NCBI RefSeq assembly: GCF_020921035.1
Contig: NC_063154.1
Span: 7,688,001 to 7,752,000, forward strand
Reading direction: 5' to 3'
DNA length: 64,000 nt
DNA from: Rhodamnia argentea
Taxonomy: Eukaryota > Streptophyta > Magnoliopsida > Myrtales > Myrtaceae
Shown here: positions 25,101 through 38,500 of the stretch, one piece after another
Layout of the letters: the number at the start of each line of letters is the position of its first letter
Position numbering within the stretch: the stretch's first letter is position 1
Notes under the pieces: generated by a model
Seen by the model: the letters and a program-made list of their open reading frames with translations, nothing else
The model's database searches: none
Told to the model about the DNA's origin: nothing
Program-made: the position numbers and the translations under genes

Positions 25101-28100
25101 GATGCTTGTAATGGGAGCCGTCCTAAATTGCCTGGATCCAATACTTTCTGTCGCTGCTGGCCTCAGTGTGAGAGATCCTTTTCTAACGCCGATGGACAAG
25201 AAGGATGTAAGTCAGGCTTTCCATTTATTTAGAGAGTTATGCTTCATTTTGTCTTCTTGAAGATCAGTACTAAAAAAAGTTCTCACTAGAGGCACTTGCT
25301 TGTATGAATTCGTTGCTTTCTACTTGATTGGGAAGTCCCATGCTTTTTTCTGCTTGTTGGGGATTGTCCTTGAGTTTGCAGTCTCCGGGTGATTATGTTG
25401 GCTTCTACATAGGAGGAAAAAGATGATTTGTATTTTCCATTGCAAATGATCTCCATATGTTACTTGATGCTGATCGTAGTGAGTTAATTGTCACCATATC
25501 GCATTGGAAAAACAGATGTTTTGGGGTGTTTGAATATTGCCTAAGCAAATAGTATCCTTTTCCTAGGCAAATGTTTTAGAATTTTGAGGATCTCTCTTCT
25601 AATTCATGTTTTCTTGCTAATATCTTGACAGATGTTTTCCTAGTTTGTCTAATTCCATTTCCCCAAATGCCTCTGCCAGTTTACAGGGAGCAACGAATTC
25701 GTCTATAATATTGTGGTCTGCAAGTATAGAAGTGATATGCAGCATGACAGTCAAACCTGTGACCAATACATGTAATGGCTGACTATTAAATGGCTGTTTA
25801 ACCGGTCTAAAGTAGTCACATGAGGGTTCCATATGCCAATGCATGCGCAATTTTGTTGTGAATGCTTGGTGCTTTAAAGAGGGTTGTATTGCAACAGTCA
25901 GAAGTCTTAATCTTACTAGTGCACAAGTGCAAACAAATGCAACTGTTCAGAGTCACACTTTTGCCCTGTATGCTAAAATTTTTAGAAAGCCAAAGAGACA
26001 GAAAGAAATGTGAAAGGAAACTGAAAAACAAATCAAATTAGTTTATGTAACTTGTTTGCCTCTGGTACTGTTTCTCCTTATTTTAAGAAGCAGGTTGTTG
26101 TTGACGTTTTATGCAACAAATTCTTTTTTTACCATGCAACTGATATTCTTCCATTAACACAACCAGTAAAAATCTAGTAAAAGCAGGTCTTCATCCTTTC
26201 AGATAAATTAGGATTGAGATATCTCATGCTTTCTTTATGCGTACATAGAATCACAGTTGATACCATTCATGCATTTGCTTGATCCTTTCTCTTATGGTTT
26301 ACAGTTAGCGGAGGCTGCAAAAGCACAGTTTTCTCGTGACTACAGTGACCATCTTGCAATTGTCCGGGCCTATGAGGGGTGGAAGGATGCTGAAGTAGAT
26401 TTTGCTGGATATGAGTATTGTTGGAAAAATTTTCTGTCAGTACAGTCCATGAAAGCTATTGATGCTCTTCGGAGGGACTTCTTCTCTTTGCTTAGGGACA
26501 CTGGCCTTGTTGATGGAAACCCAACCACCAGCAACCAATGGAGCCATGACGAACATCTCATCCGTGCAGTTATATGCTATGGCCTGTATCCTGGTATTTC
26601 TTCTGTTGTGGTGAGTCAGAGATTCTTGTGCAGGAAATTTTTCATACTGTCTCCCTTCATTTTGGGCCTAATCCCCTAATAAATTGCAAACTTTAGGTCC
26701 AGTCCCAATTCCTCCTCGAACTTTTTTTGTCTACAAAAAAAAAAAAAAACCAACTTTAGGTTCAGTCCCAATTCTGCCCCGAACATTTTCTTGTTTGAAA
26801 AAAAAAACCTCAACTATAGGTCAAGTCCCAAATCTACCCTGGACTTTTTTTCGTCTAGAAAAATATTACCAACTTTAGCGCTAGTCCCAAATCTGCTTTG
26901 TACTTCTTTTTGTCTAGAAGAAAATTACCATCTTTCAATATAATCTCGAATTTGCCTCCGTTAACCCCCTCTGTCCAAAAATTGCCATCGCTTGTGTTTG
27001 ATGTGGTATTTTCACATTGATAGCAAATCTACATCAGCAAAGTGACGTAGAAATTATGTTATTTCCAAAATGAAACCGTTCTTTGATAAGAAAATTAGGG
27101 AAATTAGGGTAACTAACTGCAATTTTTGGATCAAGGGCTAACAATGGTAGATTTGGGACTAGAGTTAAAAGTTCATTTTAGATTTGGACCAGAACTTAAA
27201 GTTGAGTTTTTCTTAGACGAAAAAAAAAAGTTCGGGGTAGATTTGGACTGAACTTAAAGTTAGGGGTTGTTTTGGACAAAAAAATGTTCGGGGATTGAGC
27301 CTAAAGTTAGGGGTTCTTTACGGAATTAGGCCCTTCCTTTTGCAAGTTGCTTCAAAGTTAATCTATCAAAACAGAGCACAAACCAGGGCATCATTTCTAT
27401 AATCTATTGCAACGACTTCTCATGTTCTTATAACCTTACATTGAGGTAACCAATATTCACTTGATCTGTAAATTTGAGATAGGTGAAAAGTGTGTTTCAA
27501 GATTTATACTTTACAACTTAAAGCTTATGTGGAATAATCTTGGTTTGTTCCAATCCTCTCAAATTCTTTGGTTTTTAACAGCTAAACTTCTATCTGTATG
27601 CAGCACAATGAAAAGTCATTTTCCCTGAAAACTTTGGAAGACGGCCAGGTGCTTCTGTATTCAGTAAGTTCGTCTATGACAAATTTGTATCTGCCTTGGA
27701 ATGTCAATTCAGTACCTGCACTTTTGGGGATCTAATGTTGTGCAATATTTATTTGGTCAGAACTCTGTCAATGCTCGGGAATCCCAAATACCTTATCCAT
27801 GGCTAGTTTTCAATGAAAAGATTAAAGTGAAGTCTGTTTTCCTCCGCGATTCTACAGCTGTGTCAGATTCAATGCTTCTCCTGTTTGGTGGAAGTTTCTC
27901 TAGGGGGGATACGGTAACACTCTCTCCATGCAGTCATGCACTCTGATGCTGTAAATTTTTACACACTCAGATACGTACTTAGCAATGTACTTGCTTTCTC
28001 TTCTGGGTTACTCATTTTGGTGGCACGCTTTTGCGTAACTGATTAATACCAGTTGGTTTCTTGACAGGATGGGCACATAAAGATGTTAGGAGGATATCTG

Positions 28101-28783
28101 GAATTTTTCACGAATCCTGCAATAGCAAACATGTACACAAGCATTAAACAAGAACTTGATGAACTGATTCAAATGAAGGTGAGAGAATCATTCTTGTTAT
28201 CGAAGCAAATATACCCTTATGGCATAAGCTTACGGTTACCTGTTTCTTCATAGTGTAAGCTAGAAAATGTAGTCTTATCAGCCATTCATAATAATTTATT
28301 TCTGCGTTTTCTGTGCTGCAGCTACATAATCCCAGGATGGATATACACTCCCATCATAAGCTCCTATCTGCTGTAAGGCTGCTGCTAGCAGAGGATAAAG
28401 GTTATGGTAAATTCATTTTTGGCCGTCAGATTTTGATGCCCTCGAACACGACCCAGGCACTAGTGCAACCAACCACAATCTCACGCACTGAGAGTGGGCC
28501 TGGTGGTGATAATTCGAAAAGTCAGCTGCAAACACTGCTCACAAGGGCAGGATATGCTGCCCCTACCTATAAGACAAAGCAATTGAAGAACGATCAGTTT
28601 CGAGCAACAGTTGAATTTAATGGGATGCAGATCATGGGTCAGCCGTCCACCAATAAGAAGAGTGCGGAGAAGGATGCAGCTGCTGAGGCTCTGCAGTGGC
28701 TGATGAGTGGTACTCAACCGGGTCATGAATACATAAAACAGATGTCGATGCTGCTGAAGAAAAGCAAGAAGGACCACCAATAG
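13118..28783 (+). CDS. DExH-box RNA helicase with C-terminal dsRBD (DExH3/DExH5 type)
   Basis: Nineteen exons encode 1223 aa: 13118-13573, 14820-14974, 15059-15146, 16050-16295, 17123-17218, 18654-18842, 18973-19132, 19214-19344, 21957-22124, 22211-22483, 23022-23216, 24601-24804, 24905-24974, 25058-25206, 26305-26610, 27604-27663, 27761-27913, 28068-28178, 28322-28783. All introns are GT-AG and the frame closes on TAG. Superfamily-2 motifs are intact: GETGCGKT (353-360), TQPRR (385-389), DEIH (454-457), SAT (486-488), [11 protein letters not shown] (671-681), QQRKGRAGR (718-726). HA2 and OB-fold regions follow, and a double-stranded-RNA-binding domain lies at about 1138-1199. The match is to the plant DExH3/DExH5 group (ATP-driven RNA or RNP unwinding, related to DHX36/MLE). 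An in-frame ATG at 13235 (residue 40) would give 1184 aa and begins the conserved [19 protein letters not shown] segment. The upstream 39 residues lack acidic residues and could be an organelle-targeting extension. Which Arabidopsis member is the orthologue is undecided. Confidence 0.93.
20095..20300 (+). mobile_element. Probable tRNA-derived SINE in helicase intron 8
   Basis: The segment 'gtccggtggttgagcagtaa' (from 20101) resembles a box A, and 'ggttcaagtc' (20149-20158) matches a box B, with tRNA-like spacing and a non-tRNA body downstream. It sits in the 2.6-kb intron between 19344 and 21957. The 3' end was not located. Confidence 0.35.
26655..27342. mobile_element. Mutator-like MITE with subterminal repeats, in helicase intron 15
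   Basis: The element spans 26665-27332 (668 bp). Flanks are CTTCATTTTG (26655-26664) and CTTCCTTTTG (27333-27342), a 10-bp duplication with one mismatch. The outer ends are inverted (ggcctaatcccc / ggcctaattccg). Inside each arm the unit 'caactttaggttcagtccca ... gaacttttttgtctagaaaa' is repeated about three to four times in tandem, in opposite orientation in the two arms, so the RNA could fold into a long imperfect hairpin. It lies in the intron between exons 15 and 16 and has no coding capacity. Confidence 0.6.
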
Positions 28784-30824
28784 CTTAACAGGTGATACAT
28801 GGAGTTATATTCTTCAACGAGGGTCTGAAAGGATTATGCTACATTGCTGAGTTCTTAGTAAGAGTCTGAGAATCGGAGACTAAAGCACTGCCTCATCCTC
28901 GAGAAGTTTTCTGCATGTGGATGGTGGTTAATCTGCCTTTTTGGTGCTCCACCTTCGAGTTCTTGAGCTCAATTTTCTATGGAAGGATAATGGATCTCTA
29001 AGGTCTGGGCCAATGTGTGTGGTAAGTTGGATTTTGTAATAGCTCAGATTTTTTAGGTGGACTCGGCTGTATTGTGAGATAGTTTGGTTAAAACTCAGAA
29101 TTCTAGGACCAAGCATATGTTGGCAAATGGGGTCTTGGGTCAGAAGCAATCCTATGTATCATTAGTCAAAGGATTTGTAGGAGCTGAGGCGAGTCCATAT
29201 TGTAGATACTGTAATCTACAATTATTCGATTTGTACAGGTCTAACAGTTGAATTGAATTGGGGATCTCTGGATTTGGAATTTGATGGCACTTTTGGCGCC
29301 TCCCAACTCCTTGTATCCATGCAGATGGATGTAAATCGGTTGAAGTGTATGGCCTTGAGTTAAGGTAAATATTACCATCGGCCGTGCATATTGTTCTGCT
29401 TTGCACTATGCGATTATTCTCGTCCTCTTTTGAGTTCGCCAGAATGAAAGTGGCCCGTGTTCATTTGTTTCACTTCTCTCATGATTGTCGGCTGATTTGA
29501 TGGTACTTGTTCCTTGTTTTAGTCTCTTGCCTTCAAATTCTAGAGTCTCTTGATGGATTGCGGACAAGATAAAACTGTCGTGATCTGTTTATGCATGAAA
29601 AACCTATTTAATCATGTCGACGACAAGGGCAGCCTTTGGAATAATTGGAAAGGAGATATGTCCGGAGGATGTCTCTGTCCTACCTGTTGTTTGTATACTG
29701 GACTAAGTACCTGCACTAAATTAAGCAGTGTTAACGTTTGCGTAATGGGACGCCGACCATATGTAATTGTTTTGATTCCAAGAAAGAGATAAAGCGGCTG
29801 TGGGAGTTTTCTTTTCCTTCTAATATTTTTTTTTCCTCAAATTAGTGATAATGTAATTAAGCACTACGTTTTTAAGAGTCTTCAGAAGAGATTTGCACCA
29901 TGCTGAATTTGGAATGGCCTCTGTTCGAATGAAATGCTGACAAGATTATGTTGCGGACGCATAAACTGTGCTTTCCCTTTTCATGCTCTTCAGCAGAAAT
30001 TAAAGTCGAGAAATCATAGTGCCGAAGCAGTTTTGGTATATAGAAGGGAGAAGTTTCTGCAGTTAGCTAATTGCAGTGAAACCAAGAAGCATACTTCGAC
30101 ATAATGCTGAACGATGATACCTTTCTCTGCAAACTTCCTAGCGCGGATGTGAAGAACCTTGGTAGGAATATACAAAGGAATGGATTAGCGATTTCACCGT
30201 AACAAACGGTTCATTAGAGGTCCAATCCTTCATAAAATTCTTTGAAAATCTTCGAAGATTTTGATTCCCTCTTTCTAGTACCACTGGTTCGGAGTTGCCC
30301 TGTGTACAAGTTTATCCTTATGTATAAGGCATTTGATTCACTCTTTCTTAATATAATTTCATCGTTATATACTTAGATCAGCTGTAGTAATGAGACTTTT
30401 TTACTCCATAACAGCATATGTTTACAAATGACATATGCTGAACAAAGAGATGATGAACTTCGACTTCAAGTAGGACAATCTTCATAAATACCCAATTGGG
30501 TAGTGCAAACAGTGTCTTGTTGACGCATGTACACCGGCGACTGCAGGATCATCGGCTGAAGAAGAAGCCTTTTCCCTGACAACCAGCACGTCACGGTTCC
30601 AGGGTCTGTACATCTGGCTCTTTATTCACACACAATCACTAGCTTCTAGGAAATTTCGTATCTGAATCAAACGCAATCGACAAATTCTTGGGATATAGAG
30701 CGGATCCATCTTAAACTCCTCCCCTGAAATGCCCCGATGCAACTGGAGTGAGGCCAAGGATGTAGTCATGCTTCGAAAAAGGATCGGCTTACTAAATCCC
30801 CCTACAAGATATCTACTGCGCTTT
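28784..30824. other. Helicase 3' flank and spacer
   Basis: This covers the convergent gap between the helicase stop and the stop of the FATB-like gene on the other strand. It must contain both 3' untranslated regions. No further coding potential or repeat structure is apparent. Confidence 0.4.
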
Positions 30825-32931
30825 TTAACTAGGTGGAAACGGCATGGAAGTAATCTTTTTCTTCCACGTGGTCCTTCCTCTAACGATCTCCTCGCTTTCA
30901 GACTCGCCATTGATCTGGAGGAGGTGTGTGTACTTCAAAGGCATCATCGTCTTGCCGAACGATCCCAGGAGTCCACTTCCCTGGAAGATTTCAGATGCCA
31001 GGGAAAATCCATTGATCAGGTTAACCTGACTACTATCGTGCTGAACACCGCTCTGGCGAATTCCGTCAGCATCGGGTTCGCAAAGCGACTGAACTGTGTC
31101 TGAACCCCCACACTCTCTTCGATAGTCGAGTATTATACTAGAAAGCTGGTGAGCTTCCAAGTACTCATCCGGGATTGTCTGCCGACAAAATTTGATAGTT
31201 AGACATCTACTCAGGCAGAGAGCCCATATGGTTGCAGAAATCAAAAGGATGAATCTCAGACTCTACAATGAAGGCAATTACCTCAAGCATCCATCCCACA
31301 TATTTAACATTGTTCACATGGCGGTTCAGGTCCAAGTCACTTCTCTTCGGCTGAAAAGCAACTATCATAAATGATAAATGCACAGGAACTATCTTGAGAA
31401 TATATTTTTCGCGGTTTGAGATCGAATTACTTTCAAATCAGAGTTCACATATGTAGCTTTACTGTCCAGCTTGACTATTTTGTCTGGATTGTCCTCTTTG
31501 ATTGCTTGCTTCTCTATAAACCATGGCGAGATCTCAGCCCTCACCTCCTCCGGCATTTTTGAGAGTCGCCTTGTTTGCTGATTCATCATCACCCAAGTGC
31601 TGTTTTACATTTGTGTGAATCATCAGCAAGATTACAGTATATATGCAGTCGACTAAAAAGATCGAAGAGATTTCCAACTCATACCTGGTTGCCCGAGCAA
31701 AAGTCACTCCTGAAGCTTGGCTGCGGATCAGCCAGTCTCGGCTCATGCCGTTCTTCCCTGATGCTCCAACCCATGTGTCAATTTCAACCACTTCGCCCCT
31801 GCAGGATATGTTGTTAAAGCTTCATGTTCACGTATCTTAACAACAACTTGGGAATTCAATATCAATATGGTATACCGGATTTTATTCCTACAAGCCTAAA
31901 ACTTCATGCTCATTGATGTGAAGAATATCCCGCATATGAGCTCCTGGAGAGTTTGGCCAAACCAAAATTTGTGATCTACATCCCTTATCCGTCTAGTGAT
32001 CAAGGTTCTATTTATTAATTACCTGAAAGGTTGCTGAAAACTAAAGCAGGTGAACAGTTAAAAACAATTTCGCAGTTCCTGAAGTGGCATAGAAGCATGG
32101 AAGAATTAGTTCTAATCATCGTCTGGACATAACGGTTGTATTCATACTGTAGCAGTTAGTCTTGCAAAAGAGAGTGCTACAAGTTCAGTTCGGAATCGTT
32201 ACTAGGTGGAATGTTTTCACATTAAGGACTCTCATGAACTCAAGTAAAAGTTTTGAGTCCTTACATGAAAGTGGTTAATCATGACTGGTAATGGAACTAA
32301 CCAAATGGGGTAGTGATCAACTTGAACATGCATTCTTGACACAACCCATATCAGATTGTTCCTCATCATTCCATGCGTTGCCCCGAATCCATTGCTCAAA
32401 AGACCCGACATCCACACGTGATTTAATGCCGTTTCCTACAATTTCACAAGCTGAACGTCATGCTCAGTCTGTAAAATTTTTCACCAAATTTTCTATGCTC
32501 CCACAAATTTAAAATGGAAGTCATCAAGAACATGTCACTTCAATCACCTGGAAGAGGTTTAGGATGCTCTCAATGGTGGCGGTCTTGTCAGGACCAACTT
32601 CATAAGACCGAATCACGACTGTCTGCCGGTACCCGACACCCCCATCAGTTATGACTCCCTGGCGATGTGAGTCAACGAACTGCTTCTTTGTGGGAATGTT
32701 CTGCCTCACTCTCTCTTTATCTATGTAGCCATTGTCCACAACCGAAGCAACGGAACCAAACGTCGTGGCGATGCCATATGTTTGCCTCAATGTGCTGTCA
32801 ACCTTGGTCCATGTCCTGTTTGAAGTGCCAATGATCTTGATGCTGCTCAAGTTTTGCTTGCTCGGGTCATTGCCCTTTCTGCCTGAGGAGCACCAAATTG
32901 GAAAGGATATTAAGCAAGAGAAAGCAGCCAT
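30825..32931 (-). CDS. FATB: FATB-family acyl-ACP thioesterase, divergent (FatM-like?)
   Basis: Six exons encode 407 aa: 32931-32548, 32435-32302, 31798-31685, 31599-31431, 31350-31282, 31178-30825. Splice sites are GT-AG throughout and the frame closes on TAA. Plant acyl-ACP thioesterases release free fatty acids from acyl carrier protein in plastids. Family landmarks include ETALNHVWMSGLL, LIWVVSRM, EIDTWV, SGKNGM, VMMNQQTRRLSK and ILDYRREC. The proposed active-site set is present as D274, N276, H278 and E312, with the same 2-2-34 spacing I recall for D281/N283/H285/E319 of bay FatB1. The motif reads NRH where classical FATB has NQH. The N-terminus is short, without the hydrophobic LPDWS-type segment that classical FATB proteins carry after the transit peptide. 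That divergence suggests a separate FATB clade, possibly FatM, which feeds lipid to arbuscular-mycorrhizal fungi; this is inference. The gene is convergent with the helicase. Confidence 0.9.
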
Positions 32932-35537
32932 TGAAAAAGTTCTATTTTGTGCCGAACTCTCTAGGGATGATTTGGATAGGAAGAGTTTGGAACAGAGGAA
33001 TGGGCTCTAAATTGTTTTTGTAGCCACAATGTGACGGACATAGCCATGGGACATTGACATTCCAGGGACAGAATAAGGACCGGCTTTATTCTAGTAACTG
33101 AACAAACAAAGAAGGGGTTTTGGCCTTTGTGATATATGCTGGAAAGTGTCCGGTTTTTCCTCATTTTGGGTTGTTCCTTAGAATTGATCGACCTAGTCGA
33201 AACTATTTTCGTTCTTTTCTTTTTCCCACTTGTATTCTTCTATAGCGATTTCGTTCTTGTCATTTCGTTGGGAGGGTTCAACAACGAGGCTGCATTATTT
33301 GGTGTTCTTTGGGGGTGTAATTAAACAAATCATCACGCCAATTTAGGTTAACTTGAGGGCTCCGAGGACTCGGGCGTGAGTTAACAGAATATTCCACAGG
33401 CTTGTTCTTTAATGGAGGAGGCAACGAGGAATTAGTGATCCCTTTGACCATGGTTCAGGAAGGAAACATCAAGATTCTCCTCAGTGTGTTTTCTTGCCCA
33501 GATTCTCGCCCTCAACAGTCACCATTCCACATTGGTGTCTTGCAAATTGTCCGGTACATTGCTCCAGAATGTATTATTACAGAGACTAATGAGTAATAGG
33601 TTTCGAAATTTGAGGACGGCCCTGATTGATATGGATCGTAACCAAGAGCATGTCGGATAAAGAGTAAAAGGTTTCCCAGATTTTCAGTTGTATGTTCTTT
33701 CTGACATGGCAACATGGTCTATTTCTTTTCTGTCACGTTTAATGGATCAAATCTATTGTAACTAAGTTTGCGTTGAGCTTATAGCTCATTTCCCTTCAAA
33801 CAAGCCCTTTTTGAAAGTCTTTCATCTCCTCAAATGCCGATACGTATGATTTCACATCATCTCAAATGTCATTTGGATAGACCTCGCAGGAACTTAGCAT
33901 TCTACGCCAGATTAAATCGGGTTTGCATCAGTTTTTCAGTAACCGAGATTTTGGTCCATTATGTATATGTTGAGTCATCATATCTAGACGTAGATTCAAA
34001 TTTTATCCCACTGTCCTTTAGTGCCTCCGGAAGACATTCTATAATCAAGCTTATGGAATGTCTTTAGGTTTCCTGTTTGATGGCCTGAAGTATGCGTATT
34101 TTATTATCAACCACTTCTTAGTTTTGGTTTCTTCTGTTTATGGAATTTCCTTTTTTGTGGGAAGCAAGTATGATGCTACCCTTTGGAAATATATGCTCCT
34201 AGAAAAAGTCGGCACGAGAGTCTGAATAAATTACTCTCGGCTAAGTTCATTTGGTTGGTCTCTTCTTGGTTCTTTTCACCTTGGTCTTGTGGGTATCTCT
34301 CTCAGTAGGTCCAGGAATGTGCATCTCCTGCTCGACATGATTTAGCTTCGTCAAGCCGTATCTTGTCGTGTTCGATAACCATCTACTCGTTCCAAAAGGA
34401 GGTATCAAACTCGTGAACTTCTGTAGATTGTGGTCATATTTGTACGCTACATCAAGCCTTAGTTCTCCTTGAATTGGTCTTCATATTTCTTTCTGATCTA
34501 ATCATGGATCTCATGCACTGCTGTTCATGTGAAATGTACCCGAAACACATTGACATGACAGATTAAGAAAAGATAAAATTAACCATTCTAGTCAAAATGA
34601 ATCATATAGCTGGAAGAGATGCTCTTAGGAGTGAGGGAAGTTCAGGTAAATAAGGCAGTACCGGGTATAAAGAAGCTCAATTATTTATTTATTTGTTTGG
34701 TCTTTCATTATAAGCATTGTTTTTGTCCCCTTCAATATGTGGTCGCAGATGGCTAATGAGAACAAAGGGACAAAACACAGATCTTATCGTCCATTGGGGG
34801 AAGCTACAACAACTTGCAACTTGCCTTTTCTGTGTCTTAGGACGATAAAGAAAGAAAACAGCCAAATGTTAATTGGAAAGTGACATCCGTGTTTGTTTTT
34901 TTTGGGTGAAGGAAAGTGACATCCATGTTGATATCTACTATGTTACATAAACTTTGAGAATTCATGGAAGTTGGATTTCACCACCCAAGTCAACCGTGCC
35001 CCCTCCGCGATGTCAATAACCAATGATTTGGAAGCACAACGAAGAATCTCAACTCCCGCTGCGGTGCCCAAATGAGAGAGAGAGAGAGAGAGATTAACAA
35101 GACCAGTATAACACCAGCTGTCCGAGATCAGTCTTTGCAACCTTTCACATATGCCTCATTCTGCTTGTACAGACAGAGTCTATGTTTTCCCTTGCGTCTC
35201 CAAGCTATAAGGACCAAAAATTTACCTTGTTTCCAAGAAATATGACTTTTCGTTTTTATCTCCTTCAATGGACGAAAAGGTATCCACAGATGGTGTTAAG
35301 ATAAGAGGACGGTCATTCATGCATGTAGTTGCAATCTATTCATAGAAAAAGTAGATCTCAACATAGTTAATAGGAAAGAATAGTACTTATATAGTACTAT
35401 TGGATTTTTTTCACCAACGAGCTTCCTAGACCTAGACTACACAATGATTGGCACTTGAAGTTGAAGACCAGAGAAGAAATTGAATTTGAGTAGAAGCAGC
35501 AATACGACAGTTTCACTCCTGGAATACCACTAGAGGT
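32932..35537. other. Spacer between FATB-like and MATE genes
   Basis: This contains the FATB-like promoter and the MATE 3' flank. No coding potential is recognised. The only structured sequence noted is a GA dinucleotide run at about 35070-35092. Confidence 0.4.
33035..33048. promoter_or_regulatory. AW-box-like motif upstream of the FATB-like gene
   Basis: The sequence CG-N7-CCATG fits the AW-box consensus CG(N)7CNANG bound by WRI-type AP2 factors, which control plant lipid genes and, for WRI5, mycorrhizal lipid genes. It lies about 105 bp upstream of the ATG. Only five bases are fixed, so chance matches are expected roughly every 500 bp counting both strands. Confidence 0.2.
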
Positions 35538-38500
35538 TCACATCAGCATATTGTCCTCTGAACGTCTTCCCTCAAATATCCTCTCCCTGGCTTTACTTGC
35601 CTGAAAAGCAAGAAAAGTGGAAATCTTCAACTTATGAAGTGTGATGCATATGACCATCAGACCTACAAGCAACTTCACGGGTTATGACTATGGTACTTAT
35701 GATTATCCCCGATGCCCTGCAACCGTAGCTCAGTGCAAAGACGAGAAGTTTACCTGCACTTCCCAGTCTGTACAGCTTGTCACAATTGATAGGAGAACCG
35801 TTTGCATGAGAGAACCGGTTTGAATCCCTATCCAAAGGCCCATTCCTCCTAATTTCACCCAAAAACCTAGAACAACAGCCACTGGAATGCCGCAAAGATA
35901 AAACGAACCTAGATTGACAAATGCTCCTATGTGCTGCCACCCACATCCCCTAGCAATACCTGCTCAAAAACGACCAGTTTAAGGTTGCAAATCGGAAGCT
36001 CCGATAAGTGAAAAACCTGATTAGTCCAAAGCGAACATAGATATTCAACCTGAAAGCACTCCTTGCAAGCTGTCCAAGATGACAGACAAGCAAACTAGAG
36101 GAGCCATCTTAGACACATAGTCCACAACTTCCTCTTCATTGCTGAACGTGTAGCCAAAAACACGCCGGCAAATGAAAAGGATCGTGCTCACGATGCTTGT
36201 TTGGGTAACGGCGAGAAATAGCGTGGCGTAAACAGAAAGACGGGCAGCTTCCGGGTTTCCAGCTCCTAATTCATTTGAAACTCTTGTGCTACAATGAGTT
36301 TGAAAGACCGAGGTATCAGATCTTATCATGTGGAAGTGGTGCTTGAGCTTGCGGAGTTTTAGGTATCACTGAATTAGATCATACCTTCCTGCAGCGCCAA
36401 GTCCATATGGTATTGTGTAGAGTGTAGCTATGGTATTTAGACTGATTAGGAACCAAAAAGAGCTAGTTAGCACATTTGAATTCTAAGCCCTTCCATTCCT
36501 GAATGGCAACATTTGTGCCATTTCAGATGAAAAGACTCACATTCTGAAGATGGTAATTTTTTTTTTTGGGGTCAAACTGAAGATGGTAATTGACAAAATA
36601 GAGTATGTACCACACAGACAGAACTGAAGTTTCAAGCTGCGGATTTGGCAATATCCCAGAAAGCAAGATCAGCAGCTCAAAAGACCACCATTCAAGACTG
36701 CAGTAAAATCAAGAAGGAAAAATAGGAAGAAGGGTTAGTCATGCCAATGTTACCATAGATAGCCTTTATACCAAACTATTTCTCTAAAAATAAAGCAATG
36801 ATCTATTTTGCCCAAATTTGCTAACTCTACAGATTAATAAATAATGTGCATTTCTTTAGCGACCAAAATAATAATAATAATAATAATAACAATGTGCTTT
36901 TCTTTCAAGAAGTGGCCCAAAACTAAGAAGTCTTTTAATGATCAACTGCTCAAAGATTATCAAACTTTGAGTGCATTTCAAAGTAAAAAGCAGCAAACAA
37001 TGTCCACGACAAGTAACCGGCTCACCAAACCATCACTGCAGAGGGCACAGCGTAGCGAAAGAACTCGCTGATCCCTAGAAATAGCTCCATGGAAACTGGC
37101 ATACGGGTTTTCGCGCAGGAAGGAGAGTACTTCATGTACACCCCTAAGAAAACCACATTCAACCAATAGGAAACACTGATGGCCAGTGCAGCACCCAGGT
37201 TGTCCAGCCCTGACCTGAACACAAGAACCCAGCAAAGCGGCACGTGGATACAGAGGGTGGCACAAGAACTCACGAGCATCGGCATGATGAGGCTTTGCGT
37301 CTGGAAGTAGCGGATGAGCGGCTGAAGAGTAGCATAAGCAAAGAGTGCAGGGACAAGCCAAGCCGTGAACTTGCCGGCTTCAAGAGAAATCAGAGGGTCC
37401 TGGCCAATGAATGTGAGCGTCTTTCCCATGTATATCCATAGGACAGATATAGGGAAGCAGACCAGAATCAGGGAGAAAATTGCAGTATATGTCTGATTCC
37501 CTAGTTTGTGATACTGTTGAGCTCCATAAGCTTGTCCACATAGTGTCTCCAGAGCACTGGCCATTCCCAGCTATTACGACATGAGAGCCAAACAATTAGC
37601 ATTGGCCATAGTCAAATACCAATGTCATTAGCTGAACATCAAAAGGTACAAAGCAATTGCAACAGGAGAATGCCTGAAAAAGGAGAAGATTCGACAGATG
37701 ATGAAGCCGAGAACGTACCGAGACTCACCCAATCGCCGCTTGAATTTATACTCTTTCCATCACACATTGGTATATATTTCTCGACGAGCTTTTAAATTAT
37801 TCAAGTTGAGAACAAGATCTTGAACCCACGATCACATTCTGTGCAATCACTTGAAAGATACAACAAAGGGAAGGGTAAACACATGTTCCTCTAATGTCTC
37901 AGTTCTGAAACAGCTTGTTCAAATTGACATTCGTGGCAGAAATAAATGCCAGCGGAAAGGATTGTCGCCGCACAAGTCCTGCTAGGCCAGAATTTCATAT
38001 CGACTCGATAAATATTTGTCGCAACTGACGTGTGCTGCTCTCTTAAGTAATCTAAATCGAGCTTTCCTGCTTCTAGATCAAGAAGATGGATATAAACCTT
38101 GATTATGTGATAATAAACCAACTTCCAGATATTTCAAGAATCTTGGGTAACAGAGACCATGAACAGGAAAAGTAGCTTTCCAAGCTCTTTCCAAGAAACA
38201 AATCATACCTGTTAATTCCATCATTGACGGGGATTAATTAACCGAAAAACTGCTCATTTCATCAGCTTGTTGGCTAAGGCAACGACTAAAAACAGTTTGA
38301 CCCAAATGAAAATGCTCCTTCAAAGCGGGAAAAAGTCGTACTTCTATTTTTGAGTGTATCTCTAATCAAGACTAGACTTGCTGGTGCCTTAAAATGTTAC
38401 CCACTCTCGTGCACACGCTAGAGTAGTGACTAATTAGACGACGATTTGATTGTATATTCCCTGCAGGGAAGGCCTTATATGCCAGTCCTAACTAAGTTGT

